Assembly (NCBI GenBank): GCA_018262385.1
Contig: JAGSPQ010000276.1
Coordinates: forward strand, 1-5,763
Origin: Myxococcaceae bacterium
GTDB lineage: Bacteria; Myxococcota; Myxococcia; Myxococcales; Myxococcaceae
DNA: 5,763 nucleotides
Reading direction: 5' to 3'
In this document: piece after piece, positions 5,389 to 5,763 of the stretch
Layout of the letters: each line of letters begins with the position of its first letter
Position numbering within the stretch: position 1 is the first letter of the stretch
The notes under the pieces: model-generated
What the model saw: only the letters and a program-made list of their open reading frames with translations
What the model was told of the DNA's origin: nothing
Database searches by the model: none
Translations under genes and position numbers: made by a program

Positions 5389-5763
5389 TGCAGCCCCTTG
5401 AAGCCGCCGTTGACCACCAGCTTCTCGTAGGCGTCGCGCTGCCAGGCGTACTCCGGCTTGTAGAGCGAGCTCTTCACGTCGACCACGTCCTGCCAGGCCG
5501 CTGGCGGGGTGCCGGCCGGGCCGCGATCGATGTCGGTGGCGACCAGCGTCGCCCGCCAGAACGGGTTGAGCAGGTTCGGGTGCTCGAGCCAGTACGGCCG
5601 GGTGAGGTTCCCCTTGCGGTGGTAGTAGGTCATCCCCGCCGCGAGCGCGACCGCCTTGTCGACCAGCCGCCCGGCGTTCGCCCCGTGCAGCTCTTCGCCC
5701 CGGTTGTCGAAGCGGGTGCCGGGCCCGGCGCTGCGGAAGAAGAACGTGAAGTCGAGCTCCCAC
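5385..5763 (-). CDS. Probable Tad-region protein, C-terminal part (cut by window edge)
   Basis: The frame is open from the right edge (first full codon at 5760-5762) to a TGA at 5385-5387, giving 125 visible C-terminal residues; the start lies outside. The visible part has an aromatic stretch LDFTFFFR (3-10), RLVDKAVALAAGMTYYHR (32-49) and HPNLLNPFWRATLV (61-74), and ends GGFKGLH. A YYHR...NLxNPxWRATL segment is, as I recall it, typical of the C-termini of TadG/TadE-type proteins encoded in myxobacterial Tad loci. I cannot check this, and no domain signature is visible. It overlaps the TadE-like gene by 4 nt (TTGA), and the upstream location fits a pilus-assembly operon read right to left. 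An internal ATG at 5633 exists, but it would discard in-frame sequence of the same character, so it is probably not the start. Confidence 0.62.
   Translation of the reverse strand, partial: WELDFTFFFRSAGPGTRFDNRGEELHGANAGRLVDKAVALAAGMTYYHRKGNLTRPYWLEHPNLLNPFWRATLVATDIDRGPAGTPPAAWQDVVDVKSSLYKPEYAWQRDAYEKLVVNGGFKGLH
5394..5399 (-). promoter_or_regulatory. Ribosome binding site fixing the TTG start of the TadE-like gene
   Basis: AAGGGG on the minus strand lies 5 nt before the TTG at 5388. It sits inside the last codons of the preceding gene, and the TTG shares bases with that gene's TGA. This supports a re-initiation start at TTG, since no ATG or GTG nearby would preserve the prepilin-peptidase leader. 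Confidence 0.6.

Noticed and set aside
4498..5430. Rightward 310-codon open frame
   Set aside because: It is antisense to the TadE-like gene, rich in Arg, Ala and Gly, and has no motif or ribosome site.
1..5763. CRISPR array, tRNA, rRNA or insertion sequence
   Set aside because: I saw no regularly spaced direct repeats, no cloverleaf-like sequence, no transposase motifs and no terminal inverted repeats with target duplications.

Overview
The window is very GC-rich, with G or C at most third codon positions. It looks like chromosomal sequence from a Myxococcota-type (deltaproteobacterial) bacterium. The clues are a fibro-slime-domain lipoprotein with a Cys/Gly/Trp-rich N-terminal segment, Tad/Flp-type pseudopilin genes, and dense gene packing with 4-nt stop/start overlaps and GTG or TTG starts. 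The taxonomic call is an inference from style and family content.

Layout. Positions 1-258 hold no gene I can support, but begin with a striking two-part hairpin (6-45). Next comes a leftward (minus-strand) pair whose genes overlap by ATGA: an aminoglycoside-phosphotransferase-like kinase (759-1850) followed by a divergent APS-kinase (CysC) family protein (259-762). A 183-bp divergent intergenic region (1851-2033) carries a perfect 8-bp inverted repeat just ahead of the kinase gene. Rightward from it run a secreted protein of unknown family (2034-2933) and, overlapping it by GTGA, a fibro-slime/PA14-like lipoprotein (2930-3748). A short convergent gap (3749-3808) separates these from a leftward operon that enters from the right edge. 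That operon holds the C-terminal part of a probable Tad-region protein (5385-5763), a TadE-like pseudopilin with a prepilin-peptidase site (4465-5388), and a small secreted protein built of two related halves (3809-4474).

How they may work together. The leftward right-hand genes probably belong to the edge of a Tad/Flp (type IVb) pilus locus, with the small secreted protein as an accessory. The two rightward genes likely make one envelope/extracellular unit. The kinase pair looks like a coupled small-molecule phosphorylation module. The CysC-like member has lost several residues typical of APS binding and has no ATP sulfurylase beside it here, so a non-APS substrate is plausible. I found no CRISPR array, tRNA, rRNA, insertion sequence or demonstrable new system. 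The most interesting leads are the kinase pair and the internally duplicated Tad-neighbour protein.
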